Program-made: the position numbers and the translations under genes
DNA from: Aminivibrio pyruvatiphilus
GTDB taxonomy: Bacteria > Synergistota > Synergistia > Synergistales > Aminobacteriaceae
Assembly: GCF_004366815.1 (NCBI RefSeq)
Contig: NZ_SORI01000002.1
Coordinates: forward strand, 62,001-126,000
DNA length: 64,000 nt
Direction: 5' to 3'
Shown here: positions 32,754 through 41,318 of the stretch, in pieces
How positions within the stretch are numbered: position 1 is the first letter of the stretch
Layout of the letters: every line of letters starts with the position of its first letter
The notes under the pieces: generated by a model
The model's database searches: none
Seen by the model: the letters and a program-made list of their open reading frames with translations, nothing else
Told to the model about the DNA's origin: nothing

Positions 32754-33728
32754 ATGAAAAAAGCGATCCTGGTTCTCATGATGTTTCTTTTCTGCGTAAC
32801 GTCTGTTGCGGCAACGAGCGGCGAGGCCCTCGCCTCGGCATCGTATCTCATGGCCACAAGCAGCGCCACGGGCAACTATTACCGGTTCGGCAGCGTCCTT
32901 GCCCAGATCATCAGTGCGAAGGCCGGAGTGAGCATCACCGTCACGTCCAGCGGCGGCTCCATCGAAAACGCGCGGCTCCTTGGAAGCGGGGAGAACGAGT
33001 TCGCCCTCATCCAGACCGACGTGAACCACTATGCGCTGACGGGAACCGAGCAGTTCGCCGGCAAGCCGATCAGGGGCTTTTCGGCCATCACCGCCCTGTA
33101 CCCCGAGATGGTGCAGATCGTGGTTTCCAAGAAGAGCGGCATCCAGAGCGTTCTTGACATGAAGGGCAAGAGGATCTGCGTCGGCGCCGCGGGAAGCGGC
33201 TACGAAGTGGCGGCCCGCCAGGTGCTGCTGGCCCACGGCATGACCTACGACGACATCGACGAGCGCTTCCTTTCCGCTTCCGAGGGCAAGAACGCCCTTC
33301 AGGACGGCCAGATCGACGCGTTCTTCATGTGCTCGGGCTATCCGAACTCCAACGTGGTGGAACTGGGCCTCACCGGCGGCATCGACGTGATCAGCATCGC
33401 CCCGGAGTATGTGAAGAAGCTCACGGAGATGTACCCCTTCTACTCTCCCTACACCACTCCCGATGACGACCAGTACAAGATCGGCCACACCGTGGACAGC
33501 GTGTCCGTCATGGCCATGCTCGTGGCCCGGGACGACGTTCCGGAAGATGTGATCTATAACGTCACAAAGGTGCTCTATGAGAATCTCGACGAGATCAGGC
33601 TGCTGAACAGCAGAGGGAACTACATGACCCTCGAGGGAGCCTTCAGGGGCATCGGCGGCAACGTCCATCCGGGAGCGGCCCGCTTCTACAGGGAAAAAGG
33701 GATGACCGTGCCCTCCAAGGACCTGTAA
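32754..33728 (+). CDS. TRAP transporter substrate-binding protein, TAXI family
   Basis: 324-aa exported protein: signal peptide (KKAILVLMMFLFCVTSVAATS), then ATSSATGNYYRFGSVLAQIISAKAGVSITVTSSGGSIENARLLGSGENEFALIQTDV, the TAXI hallmark, and LDMKGKRICVGAAGSGYEVAARQVLLAHGM. It binds its ligand in the periplasm for the fused TRAP permease encoded next. TAXI proteins studied elsewhere bind glutamate-like or other dicarboxylic compounds; here the ligand is unknown. It may be co-transcribed with serA-serC (77-base gap). Confidence 0.94.
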   Translation: MKKAILVLMMFLFCVTSVAATSGEALASASYLMATSSATGNYYRFGSVLAQIISAKAGVSITVTSSGGSIENARLLGSGENEFALIQTDVNHYALTGTEQFAGKPIRGFSAITALYPEMVQIVVSKKSGIQSVLDMKGKRICVGAAGSGYEVAARQVLLAHGMTYDDIDERFLSASEGKNALQDGQIDAFFMCSGYPNSNVVELGLTGGIDVISIAPEYVKKLTEMYPFYSPYTTPDDDQYKIGHTVDSVSVMAMLVARDDVPEDVIYNVTKVLYENLDEIRLLNSRGNYMTLEGAFRGIGGNVHPGAARFYREKGMTVPSKDL

Positions 33729-33777
33729 ACCCTTTCGTTACACCGCTCCGGTTATCCGCTTCTCTTTAATCCGTGCC

Positions 33778-33805
33778 ATGCGGGGGAGGGAAACCTCTCC
33801 CGCAT
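33778..33805 (+). promoter_or_regulatory. Hairpin between TAXI binding protein and permease genes
   Basis: GCGGGGGAGG (33780-33789) pairs with CCTCTCCCGC (33794-33803), with one G-T pair and a GAAA tetraloop, extended by flanking A-T pairs. There is only a weak T stretch after it, so it is more a stabiliser/attenuator than a full terminator. Confidence 0.6.
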
Positions 33806-33828
33806 TCTTCAGATGGAGGATACCGCCC

Positions 33829-35772
33829 ATGGGTCTGAATTTTTTCAAGAACCGCGATACAGTGCTCGAGAACGTCGACCTCTCCGAAATTGACAGGGAG
33901 TCGAAATTCAAGCATTTCAGGGGAAGGCAGGAAATCCTTCTCACGATTCTTCTGACGGCCTTTTCATGCTTTCAGCTCTACGCTTCCATCACAAACCGAT
34001 TTCCCCAGCAGATCGTCCGCTACTCTCACCTGGGCTTCGCCATATGCCTTGCCTATATCATGTACCCGGCCACGTCGAAGACGGACCGGAGCAGGCACAG
34101 CATTTTCGACCTGGTCCTGGCGGCGCTTTTCGCCGCGGTGACCTTCTATTTTCTTTACAACTACAAGGACCTCCAGCTCCGGGCAGGGGCGTACACCCAG
34201 CTTGACGTGATCATGGCAGGCATCGGCATTCTCTTCGTCCTCTTCGCCTGCTGGCGCGTCGTCGGGCCTCCCATCGTCTGCGTCGCTTCGTTCTTTATCA
34301 TTTACGGATTTATCGGCCCCTATCTCCCGGGCTTCCTTCACCACAGGGGATACTCCGTCCAGCGGGTCATCACCCACTTGTTCATCACCACCGAGGGAAT
34401 CATCGGGAACCCCCTCGGAGTGAGCTCCACGTTCATTTTCCTGTTCATCTTCTTCGGAGCCTGTCTCGAGAAAACGGGTATCGGCAAGTTTTTCATCGAG
34501 GCGGCCACCAGCGCGTCCGGCTGGGCGGCTGGAGGTCCGGCGAAAGTGGCCGTTCTCACCTCGGCCCTCACCGGTACTATAAGCGGATCCTCGGTTTCCA
34601 ACACGGTAAGCACCGGGAGCTTCACCATCCCCATGATGAAAAAACTGGGTTACAAGGCAGAATTCGCGGCAGCCGTTGAAGCCGCCGCGTCCACGGGAGG
34701 GCAGATCATGCCGCCCGTCATGGGGTCCGCGGCATTCCTCATCGCCGACGCCATAGGCGTGCCCTACCCCACCCTCATGAAGCACGCTCTCATCCCGGCA
34801 ATGCTGTATTTTACCGGCATTTGGGTCATGGTCCATTTCGAGGCCAAAAAGAGCGGGCTCCGGGGGCTGCCCCGGGACCAGCTTCCCCCTCTGTGGCCCC
34901 TCATCCGGGACCAGGGTCACCTCATGCTTCCCCTCGCGGCCATCATCTACTTCATGCTGAGCGGCTTCACCATCACGCGGAGCGCCCTGTGGGGCATCTG
35001 CGTCGCCGCCTTCATCCCGTACCTGCGAAGGGGAACCTTCGTTCCCTTCAGGCAGATACTCACCGCCCTGCCGGCGGCGGCGAAATCCATCGTCAGCGTC
35101 GCCACTGCCTGCGGCACCGCGGGCATCATCGTGGGAATGGTGACCCTTACGGGGCTGGGGCAGAGAATCGGCGCCGGCATGTTCGAGCTTGTGGGCGGTT
35201 CGCTGATCCTGGGGCTCATGGTGGCCATGCTGACGTCGCTGATCCTGGGTATGGGGGTTTCGACCACGTCCAACTACATCATCACGAGCACCATCGCCGC
35301 GCCGATTCTTATCCGGATGGGCGTTCCCGTTCTGGCGAGCCATCTCTTCTGCTTTTACTTCGGCATCATCGCCGACATCACTCCTCCCGTGGCCCTCGCG
35401 GCCTACGCGGGGTCGGCGATAGCGAAGAGCAATCCCTTCAAGACCGGGGTGATCGCGTCAAAGATCGCCATAGGGGCTTTCATAATCCCCTACATGTTCG
35501 CCTTCAACCCGAAAATGATCATGATCAACGGGAATTTCTGGGAGGCCCTTCCCATGATCGTAACGGCGGTCATAGGAATGATCGGCATCGGTGGCGGGCT
35601 GACCGGCTATCTCGACGGCCCGGTGAACAGCTTCTGGAGAATTCTGATGATCATAGGCGGTTTTATGCTGATAATTCCGGATTTCGGAACCGACATCATC
35701 GGCGCGGGCATCATATTCGGCATCCTTCTGCTTCACCGCCTGTACATCTACCCGAAGACAGGAAGCAAATAA
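33829..35772 (+). CDS. TRAP transporter permease, 4TM/12TM fusion protein
   Basis: 647 aa from the ATG at 33829 with GGAGG nine bases upstream. It is the fused DctQ-DctM type that pairs with TAXI binding proteins. The N-terminal ~190 residues hold the small-subunit helices. The large-subunit part shows ASGWAAGGPAKVAVLTSALTGTISGSSVSNTVSTGSFTIPMMKKLGYKAEFAAAVEAAASTGGQIMPPVMGSAAFLIADA and GMGVSTTSNYIITSTIAAPILIRMGVPVLASHLFCFYFGIIADITPPVALAA, both typical. It imports the TAXI ligand with sodium or protons. Followed by a strong terminator. Confidence 0.95.
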   Translation: MGLNFFKNRDTVLENVDLSEIDRESKFKHFRGRQEILLTILLTAFSCFQLYASITNRFPQQIVRYSHLGFAICLAYIMYPATSKTDRSRHSIFDLVLAALFAAVTFYFLYNYKDLQLRAGAYTQLDVIMAGIGILFVLFACWRVVGPPIVCVASFFIIYGFIGPYLPGFLHHRGYSVQRVITHLFITTEGIIGNPLGVSSTFIFLFIFFGACLEKTGIGKFFIEAATSASGWAAGGPAKVAVLTSALTGTISGSSVSNTVSTGSFTIPMMKKLGYKAEFAAAVEAAASTGGQIMPPVMGSAAFLIADAIGVPYPTLMKHALIPAMLYFTGIWVMVHFEAKKSGLRGLPRDQLPPLWPLIRDQGHLMLPLAAIIYFMLSGFTITRSALWGICVAAFIPYLRRGTFVPFRQILTALPAAAKSIVSVATACGTAGIIVGMVTLTGLGQRIGAGMFELVGGSLILGLMVAMLTSLILGMGVSTTSNYIITSTIAAPILIRMGVPVLASHLFCFYFGIIADITPPVALAAYAGSAIAKSNPFKTGVIASKIAIGAFIIPYMFAFNPKMIMINGNFWEALPMIVTAVIGMIGIGGGLTGYLDGPVNSFWRILMIIGGFMLIIPDFGTDIIGAGIIFGILLLHRLYIYPKTGSK

Positions 35773-35803
35773 CCGGAGAAGAGCATCCGTACAGAGTTGT
35801 TGT

Positions 35804-35837
35804 CAGGGGACGGCATACGGCCGTCCCCTGTTTTTTT
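35804..35837 (+). terminator. Rho-independent terminator after the TAXI-TRAP permease
   Basis: CAGGGGACGGC (35804-35814) / GCCGTCCCCTG (35820-35830) with a 5-base loop, followed by seven T. The T-run borders the stop of the convergent DMT transporter gene. Confidence 0.92.
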
Positions 35838-36723
35838 ACCCTCCGTTATGATGCCGCCTGCCCAGGTTGAACAGGGCAAGGCCCGAAAGGATGACCGCTC
35901 CGCCGATCAGGGTGGCCGTATCGGGCAGTTCGCCCGCGAGCAGAAAGCCCAGCAGACTCGAGAGCAGAGGGGTCACGAACATGTAGTTGCTCACCGAGGA
36001 TGTGTTTCCGGCCTTCTCGAAAGCTTTCGACCAGGCGACGTAGGCGATGGCGCTGGAAAAGACGGAGAGCATGGCGAGGTTGAAGAGCTGGGAAGGAGGC
36101 GCTGATGCCAGTTCCAGAAAGGATTGGGGCGCAAAGACGGCGAGCATGGCGGTTCCGGCCATGATGCTGTAGGTGGCGGTCTGCAGCCCCGAGTATCTTT
36201 TCGTCAGCCCCTTCTGGAGGAGGTTGTAAACGCTGAGGACCAGCGCGGCCATGAGCAGCCAGAGGATCCCCCTGTTTACGGTGAATGCACCCTTCATGAG
36301 CGAAAGGATCAGGATGCCGCCGAACTCCACGGCAAAGGCTGCCCATTGGAGCATTCCCACCCTTTCGCCCTGGAACAGGACGGCGAGGAGTGCGGTGATC
36401 ACCGGAGCGGAGGAAATGATAATACTGCTGGTGGCCGAGGTGACGGTGAGCGACCCCTGGTTGAAGGCCCCCAGGTAAAGAAAGAAACCCGCGGCTCCGG
36501 CTGCTGCGAAGTACTTGAGGTCTTCCCTCCGGGGGAGCTTCATTCCGGTGCGGAAGCCCGCCGCGCCGAGGATGCAGGAGGCTATGAGGCAGCGCAGAAA
36601 ACCGAGGGAGAGGGGCGAAAAGTGCCCCAGGGCCAGGCGGGTGAAGACATAGGCCAGGGACCAGCAGAAAATGGCTGTAAATGCGTAGGGGTGGTAGCTT
36701 CGCAGAATGTTCAGCAACGGCAC
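35836..36723 (-). CDS. EamA/DMT-family transporter
   Basis: 295-aa protein with ten membrane segments in two EamA repeats (residues ~10-135 and ~150-285). Family features include AIFCWSLAYVFTRLALGHFSPLSLGFLRCLIASCILG and ATSSIIISSAPVITALLAVLFQGERV, repeated as YMFVTPLLSSLLGFLLAGELPDTATLIGGAVILSG. DMT proteins usually export amino acids or metabolites. The GTG start at 36723 stands only two bases after GGGGAGG, so a slightly later start is possible. It is probably not part of the gnd operon, because a hairpin (36740-36774) lies between. Confidence 0.9.
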   Translation of the reverse strand: MPLLNILRSYHPYAFTAIFCWSLAYVFTRLALGHFSPLSLGFLRCLIASCILGAAGFRTGMKLPRREDLKYFAAAGAAGFFLYLGAFNQGSLTVTSATSSIIISSAPVITALLAVLFQGERVGMLQWAAFAVEFGGILILSLMKGAFTVNRGILWLLMAALVLSVYNLLQKGLTKRYSGLQTATYSIMAGTAMLAVFAPQSFLELASAPPSQLFNLAMLSVFSSAIAYVAWSKAFEKAGNTSSVSNYMFVTPLLSSLLGFLLAGELPDTATLIGGAVILSGLALFNLGRRHHNGG

Positions 36724-36739
36724 CTCCCCGGACGGGACA

Positions 36740-36774
36740 AGCCCTGCGGAGGGCGGCAGGTTCTCCGCAGGGCT
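36740..36774 (-). terminator. Hairpin after gnd
   Basis: AGCCCTGCGGAG (36740-36751) pairs with CTCCGCAGGGCT (36763-36774), a 12-bp stem. In the minus direction only a few T follow (TTGTCC), so it is a weak terminator between gnd and the DMT gene. Confidence 0.6.
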
Positions 36775-36816
36775 TCAGGGTCAGGATAGAGGATCGTCGT
36801 TCCTGAAGCGGGGGAA

Positions 36817-38268
36817 TCAGAGCACATAGGTTCCCGAGACGGTGTTCCCTCCCCGCTCCGTCCAGTTGGTATGGAAAAATTTGCCTCTTTCGGCGTCGAG
36901 CCTCTGGTACATGTGGGCGCCGAAGTAGTCCCGCTGGGCCTGCAGCAGGTTCGCGGGAAGGAATTCGCTGGTGTATCCGTCGAAGTAGGCCAGGCCGGAG
37001 CTCATGGAGGGGATGGGGATGCCGTGCATGATGGCGGCTGCGGCCACCTCCCGCCAAGCGGGAAGGAGTTCCTTCATGAGATTCTTGAAGTAGGGGTCGA
37101 GGATGAGGTTGGTGAGGCCGGGGTCCCGGTCGAAGGCATCCTTGATCCTGCCGAGGAAGACGCTGCGGATGATGCACCCCGCCCGCCAGAGAAGGGCGAT
37201 GCCGCCGTAGTTGAGCTTCCAGCCGTAGGTCTCCGCCGCGGCCCGGAGGAGCGTGTACCCCTGGGCATAGGAGATGATCTTGGACGCGAGGAGGGCCTTC
37301 CGGATCTTTTCAAGAAATTCGGCCCTGTCGCCGATGAAGGGTGTCTTTTCTCTGGGGAATTCCCCGGCGGCGGCCACCCGCTCGTCCTTCATGGCGGAAA
37401 GGCATCGAGCGAAGACGGCCTCGCTGATGAGGGTGAGGGGAACGCCCTCGTCCAGGGCGGAGACGCTCATCCACTTGCCTGTCCCCTTCTGCCCGGCGGT
37501 GTCGAGAATCTTGTCCACCAGGGGCTGCCCGTCAGCGTCTTTGTAGGCGAGGATGTCCCTGGTGATCTCGATGAGGTAGCTGTCCAGGTCAGTCTCGTTG
37601 AACCCCTTGAAGGCTTCGTGCATTTCCTCGGCGGACATGCCGAGCACGTCCCGCATGAGGTGGTAGGCCTCGCAGATGAGCTGCATGTCGCCGTATTCGA
37701 TGCCGTTGTGGACCATCTTGACGAAGTGCCCTGCGCCGTTGTCGCCCATCCAGTCGCAGCAGGGGGTGCCGTCCTCCACCCTGGCGCTGATGGACTGGAA
37801 GATGTCTTTGACATGGGGCCAGGCTGCTGCCGAACCGCCAGGCATCATGGAGGGACCCTTGAGGGCCCCCTCTTCTCCGCCGCTGACCCCGGTGCCGATG
37901 TAGAGAAGGCCCTTGCTTTCCACGTAGGCCGTTCGCCGGATGGTGTCGGAGAAGTGGCTGTTGCCTCCGTCGATGAGGATGTCACCCTTTTCCACGAGGG
38001 GCAGGAGGTGCTCGATCATTTCGTCCACGGCCTTGCCGGCCTGGACCATCATCATGATCTTCCGGGGGCGTTCGAGGCTCTCCACAAGGTCCTCGAGGAA
38101 ATAGGTGCCGAGAATGTTCTTTCCCTTCGCCCTGCCTTCGACAAAATTGGAAACCTTGTCCGCAGTGCGGTTGAACACGGAGACGGTGTACCCCCTGGAT
38201 TCCATGTTCATGACAAGGTTTTCACCCATGACCGCCAGGCCGATGAGGCCGATGTCTGCTTTTTTCAT
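36817..38268 (-). CDS. gnd: 6-phosphogluconate dehydrogenase, decarboxylating
   Basis: 483-aa enzyme of standard length for the NADP-type Gnd. N-terminal Rossmann motif IGLIGLAVMGENLVMNMESRGY, then ILIDGGNSHFSDTIRR, the catalytic segment GTGVSGGEEGALKGPSMMPGG, NGAGHFVKMVHNGIEYGDMQLICEAY with the catalytic Lys, and C-terminal AQRDYFGAHMYQRLD. It converts 6-phosphogluconate to ribulose 5-phosphate, CO2 and NADPH. It is the last gene of the uronate cluster, suggesting that hexonate carbon also enters the pentose phosphate pathway. Confidence 0.96.
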   Translation of the reverse strand: MKKADIGLIGLAVMGENLVMNMESRGYTVSVFNRTADKVSNFVEGRAKGKNILGTYFLEDLVESLERPRKIMMMVQAGKAVDEMIEHLLPLVEKGDILIDGGNSHFSDTIRRTAYVESKGLLYIGTGVSGGEEGALKGPSMMPGGSAAAWPHVKDIFQSISARVEDGTPCCDWMGDNGAGHFVKMVHNGIEYGDMQLICEAYHLMRDVLGMSAEEMHEAFKGFNETDLDSYLIEITRDILAYKDADGQPLVDKILDTAGQKGTGKWMSVSALDEGVPLTLISEAVFARCLSAMKDERVAAAGEFPREKTPFIGDRAEFLEKIRKALLASKIISYAQGYTLLRAAAETYGWKLNYGGIALLWRAGCIIRSVFLGRIKDAFDRDPGLTNLILDPYFKNLMKELLPAWREVAAAAIMHGIPIPSMSSGLAYFDGYTSEFLPANLLQAQRDYFGAHMYQRLDAERGKFFHTNWTERGGNTVSGTYVL

Positions 38269-38314
38269 GGCATAGCTCCTTATCGTCGAGATAGCCGCTC
38301 CTGCGGGCGGACCT

Positions 38315-39397
38315 CTACCGTTTCACCCTGGCGTTGCCTTCCCACACGCTCCAGACCTGCTCCTCGCTCGCGGGAAGGGCAAAGTCGTAGATCATGGTGG
38401 TGGCCATGGCGCCGGTGGCCCAGCCGAACTGAAGGGCCTTCTCGGGCTCCCACCCCTTGTTCAGGCCGTAGAGCAGGCCGCCGACGAAGCCGTCGCCGCC
38501 GCCGATGCGGTCGAGGATGTGGATGGGCCGGGGCGGGGCCTCGAACCATCCTCCGCCGGAGTGAAGGATGGCCCCCCACAGGTGCTCGTTGGCGTGGACC
38601 ACCTGGCGGAGGGTGGTGGCAAAGACGGACGCATTGGGGAAGGCTTTCCGGGCGTTGTCGATCATGCCCTTGAAGCTGTCCATCTTGCCGGAGATGTCCG
38701 AGCCTCCGGCCTCGGGTCCCTGGACGCCCAGGGCGAGCTGGAAGTCTTCCTCGTTGCCGATGAGGTAGTCCGTCAGGGAGGCGATTTCGGCGAAGAGGGC
38801 GGAAAGCTCCTGTCCCCTGCCCTTCCAGAAGGATTCCCGGTAGTTCAGGTCGAAGCTGATGAGGGTGCCGTGGCTCTTGGCGGCCCGGGCCAGCTCGATG
38901 CAGAACTGCCCCGTCTCGGGCGAGAGGGCGGCAATGAGGCCGGAGACATGGAGCACCCGGACTCCTTCGCGGCCGAAGAGCCGCTCGAGGTCGAAATCCC
39001 TGACGTTGAGGGTACGGCCGACCTCTCCTGCGCGGTCGTTGGTCACCCGGGGTCCCCGGACACCGAAGCCCGTGTCGGCGATGTTGAACTGGTGCCGGTA
39101 GCCCCACGGACCTCCCTGGGGCACTTCCTTTCCCTCGAACTCGATGCCCCGCTTACGGAGATCGTTCTTGATGAGAAGCGCTATGGGGCTGTCCTTCACG
39201 AAGGTGGTGAGTACCTTGACCCTCTCTCCCAGGGCGGCGCTGACGGTGAGGACGTTGCTCTCGGCGCTGGTGGCCTGGAGAAAGAAATGGTCGCTCACGT
39301 GCACCGGCTGGTGGTTGACGGGGGTGATCCGCACCCCCATGCTGGTGGGGCAGACAAGCGAATAGGTCCAGCTTTTCCTAACGGTCGGTTTCATCAT
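38315..39397 (-). CDS. kdgK: PfkB-family sugar kinase, probable 2-keto-3-deoxygluconate kinase
   Basis: 360-aa ribokinase-fold kinase. The PfkB C-terminal signature is clear in HILDRIGGGDGFVGGLLYGLNKGW, with the catalytic Asp of GGGDGF, and the substrate half has TLISFDLNYRESFWKGRGQE and YLIGNEEDFQLALGV. This set is common to KDG kinases and 5-dehydro-2-deoxygluconokinase (IolC). The neighbouring kduD-like, KduI/IolB-like and ManD-like genes favour KDG phosphorylation to KDPG. No KDPG aldolase gene is in the window. Two overlapping ATG codons are possible starts. Confidence 0.82.
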   Translation of the reverse strand: MMKPTVRKSWTYSLVCPTSMGVRITPVNHQPVHVSDHFFLQATSAESNVLTVSAALGERVKVLTTFVKDSPIALLIKNDLRKRGIEFEGKEVPQGGPWGYRHQFNIADTGFGVRGPRVTNDRAGEVGRTLNVRDFDLERLFGREGVRVLHVSGLIAALSPETGQFCIELARAAKSHGTLISFDLNYRESFWKGRGQELSALFAEIASLTDYLIGNEEDFQLALGVQGPEAGGSDISGKMDSFKGMIDNARKAFPNASVFATTLRQVVHANEHLWGAILHSGGGWFEAPPRPIHILDRIGGGDGFVGGLLYGLNKGWEPEKALQFGWATGAMATTMIYDFALPASEEQVWSVWEGNARVKR

Positions 39398-39532
39398 GTC
39401 CTCCTTCTCGGCAGGAATCGGCCTGCGGCGGAATTGAAAACAGACTTTTCCGTATTGACGGAAGCGGGCGGGAAAAAGAGGATTCCTCTTCTTCTCCGCA
39501 CCGCCCGTTCTATTTCACAATATATCAGAAAA

Positions 39533-39553
39533 CGGGGGAACGGGGTTCCCCCT
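39533..39553 (-). terminator. Hairpin between kduD-like 1 and the kinase gene
   Basis: GGGGGAAC (39534-39541) / GTTCCCCC (39545-39552) with a 3-base loop. On the minus strand it is followed by GTTTTCTG. It may partly separate the kinase-gnd pair from the upstream kdu genes. Confidence 0.55.
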
Positions 39554-39592
39554 TCTGCACAAATTTCCCCTGAAAAGAGAAATCATCACCCA

Positions 39593-40354
39593 TTAACGGA
39601 CAAGGTACCCTCCGTCCACAGGAATGACGGCTCCGTTGAGATAATCCGAAGCAGGGGAAGCCAGGAAGAGCGCAACTCCCTGCATGTCTTCAGGAGTCCC
39701 CCACCGGTGCGCGGGGATCCGGTCGGTAATCTCCTTGTAGCGGGGATTGGCGGGATCGAGAAGGGCGGTGTTCATTTCGGTGGCCATGTAGCCCGGGGCG
39801 ATGGCGTTCACGTTGATTCCGCAGCCGGCCCATTCGTTGCAGAATGCCTTGGTGAGCTGGGCCACTCCTCCCTTGCTTGCCGCATAGGCAGGGATGGTGA
39901 AGCCCCCGAAGAAGCTGATCATGGAGGCCACGTTGATGATTTTCCCGCTGCCCTGTCTGATCATTTCCCTGGCGGCCATCTGGCACATGCGGAATGTCGC
40001 CGTCAGGTTGACTTCAAGAACGTCATTCCAGTCTTCCAGGGGAAATTCTTCTGATTTGTGGCGGCGCTGTATTCCCGCGCTGTTGACAAGGATGTCGATT
40101 TTTCCGCCAAGCATTTCGAGCGCCTGCTGAAAACCGGCCTGGCGGGAAGCCTCGTCTGCGAGATCCGCGGCGACGCCGTGGCACTTGAATCCCTTGTCCC
40201 TGTATTCCCGGGCCATGGTCACTATTTTTTCCGTAGTGGCAAAGAGAACCGTTTCCACACCGGCTTCCATGAACCCTTCAGCCATGCCTTTGCCGAGTCC
40301 TCGTCCGGCACCCGTTATCATAGCTTTTTTTCCGGACAGATCAAACCATCTCAT
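39593..40354 (-). CDS. kduD: SDR oxidoreductase, KduD-like (2-deoxy-D-gluconate 3-dehydrogenase family), copy 1
   Basis: 253-aa SDR with TGAGRGLG at residues ~14-21, NSAGIQRRHKSEEFPLEDWNDVLEVNL (a KduD-type stretch), ASMISFFGGFTIPAYAASKGG with the Tyr-x3-Lys pair, and GINVNAIAPGYMATEMNTAL...IPAHRWGTPEDM...GAVIPVDGGYLV, typical of KduD. It would oxidise 2-dehydro-3-deoxy sugar acids or reduce 3-deoxy-hexulosonate to KDG. It is closely similar to the second copy at 41319-42083, so the two are paralogues. Confidence 0.85.
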   Translation of the reverse strand: MRWFDLSGKKAMITGAGRGLGKGMAEGFMEAGVETVLFATTEKIVTMAREYRDKGFKCHGVAADLADEASRQAGFQQALEMLGGKIDILVNSAGIQRRHKSEEFPLEDWNDVLEVNLTATFRMCQMAAREMIRQGSGKIINVASMISFFGGFTIPAYAASKGGVAQLTKAFCNEWAGCGINVNAIAPGYMATEMNTALLDPANPRYKEITDRIPAHRWGTPEDMQGVALFLASPASDYLNGAVIPVDGGYLVR

Positions 40355-40424
40355 TGAAGCCCCTCCTTGCCATGGTTAGCACCAGCGGACGAACGGCCCG
40401 CCATTCTTTCAGACGAAACCAAAC

Positions 40425-41228
40425 TCAATTGCTTCCCGCATACTCCGGGTCGATGACCGCGAGGTCGTAGCGGCGCTGCTCCGGAGAAAAGGACGCCAGG
40501 GCCCAGAAGTAGGCGTTGCGTGTTCCGGGGCTGGCCACCGTGGGGTGGTAGCCGCAGGGCGCCTCGACCATCGTGCCCGAATGAACGGGATGAGCGACGC
40601 AGTCCATGGTGCCTCCGGTTTCGAGATAGCTCAGATGAAAGCCGAATTTGGGGGCCGGCATGTCGAAGTAGCAGTACACCTCTTCCAGATCCTTTTCATG
40701 CTGGTGGGGCGGCCAGCTTGTCCATGCGCCGTTGCCGCCCCATGTCAGGCCGCAGATCAGCCTGGAAGCGGGGGTCTTGGGGGCAAGGGTGAACATGACC
40801 TCCCGGCGTCCGACCCCTTCACCGTGGATCTGGTGGACATCACCGATGGGAAGGGTGGGATCATATTTCCGGAAGCTCACCTCGCCTATGTTTTCATAGG
40901 GAGCGCCGGCGATGTAGAAAAACGAGTCCTCAAGGGAAGTGATTTCCACACTTGCCCGGGCGGGAAGGTAAAAGGAGTCGAATCTGTCCATGGACATGTC
41001 AAGGGCGGAGTTTCCGCCCAGCTGTACCCTTCCGTTCATCAGGACGGCATGCATTTCCAGGTCTCCGGTCTCCAGAAGAAAGCGCTCCCCGCGGGGAAGG
41101 TTCAGGCGGTAGATCCGGGCTACCCTGCATTCGCTTTTTTCAGGAGAGATGACCGTATGAAAACCCGGCTCTTCCGGCGACTGGACCCGCCACTTCTCCA
41201 TCCTGGCCTTGCTGTTTAGTGAACTCAT
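40425..41228 (-). CDS. KduI/IolB-family isomerase
   Basis: 267 aa from the ATG at 41228, with GGAGG upstream. The protein is a bicupin of the KduI family (Pfam KduI). The metal site appears in GAWTSWPPHQHEKDLEEVYCYFDMP, followed by APCGYHPTVASPGTRNAYFWALASF. The GxWTSWPPHxH wording is nearer to IolB (5-deoxyglucuronate isomerase) than to classical KduI, but the flanking kduD-like genes point to 5-keto-4-deoxyuronate metabolism. It isomerises a keto-uronate ring-opened acid. The exact substrate is unresolved. Confidence 0.82.
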   Translation of the reverse strand: MSSLNSKARMEKWRVQSPEEPGFHTVISPEKSECRVARIYRLNLPRGERFLLETGDLEMHAVLMNGRVQLGGNSALDMSMDRFDSFYLPARASVEITSLEDSFFYIAGAPYENIGEVSFRKYDPTLPIGDVHQIHGEGVGRREVMFTLAPKTPASRLICGLTWGGNGAWTSWPPHQHEKDLEEVYCYFDMPAPKFGFHLSYLETGGTMDCVAHPVHSGTMVEAPCGYHPTVASPGTRNAYFWALASFSPEQRRYDLAVIDPEYAGSN

Positions 41229-41318
41229 GTGAATTCCTCCGATCATAGTGTGTCATTTTCCGGTGCAGAGAAAACTTCCTCCCGTCCTGCAAAAAAGATC
41301 CGGTGCAGCGGATTCCGG

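Noticed and set aside
33964-35343. 459-codon minus-strand open frame opposite the TAXI-TRAP permease
   Set aside because: Low-complexity polar shadow of a membrane protein gene; no start signal and no family motif.
36740-36774. Strong terminator between gnd and the DMT transporter
   Set aside because: The stem is strong but lacks a T-run, so read-through into the DMT gene cannot be excluded; kept only as a weak terminator.
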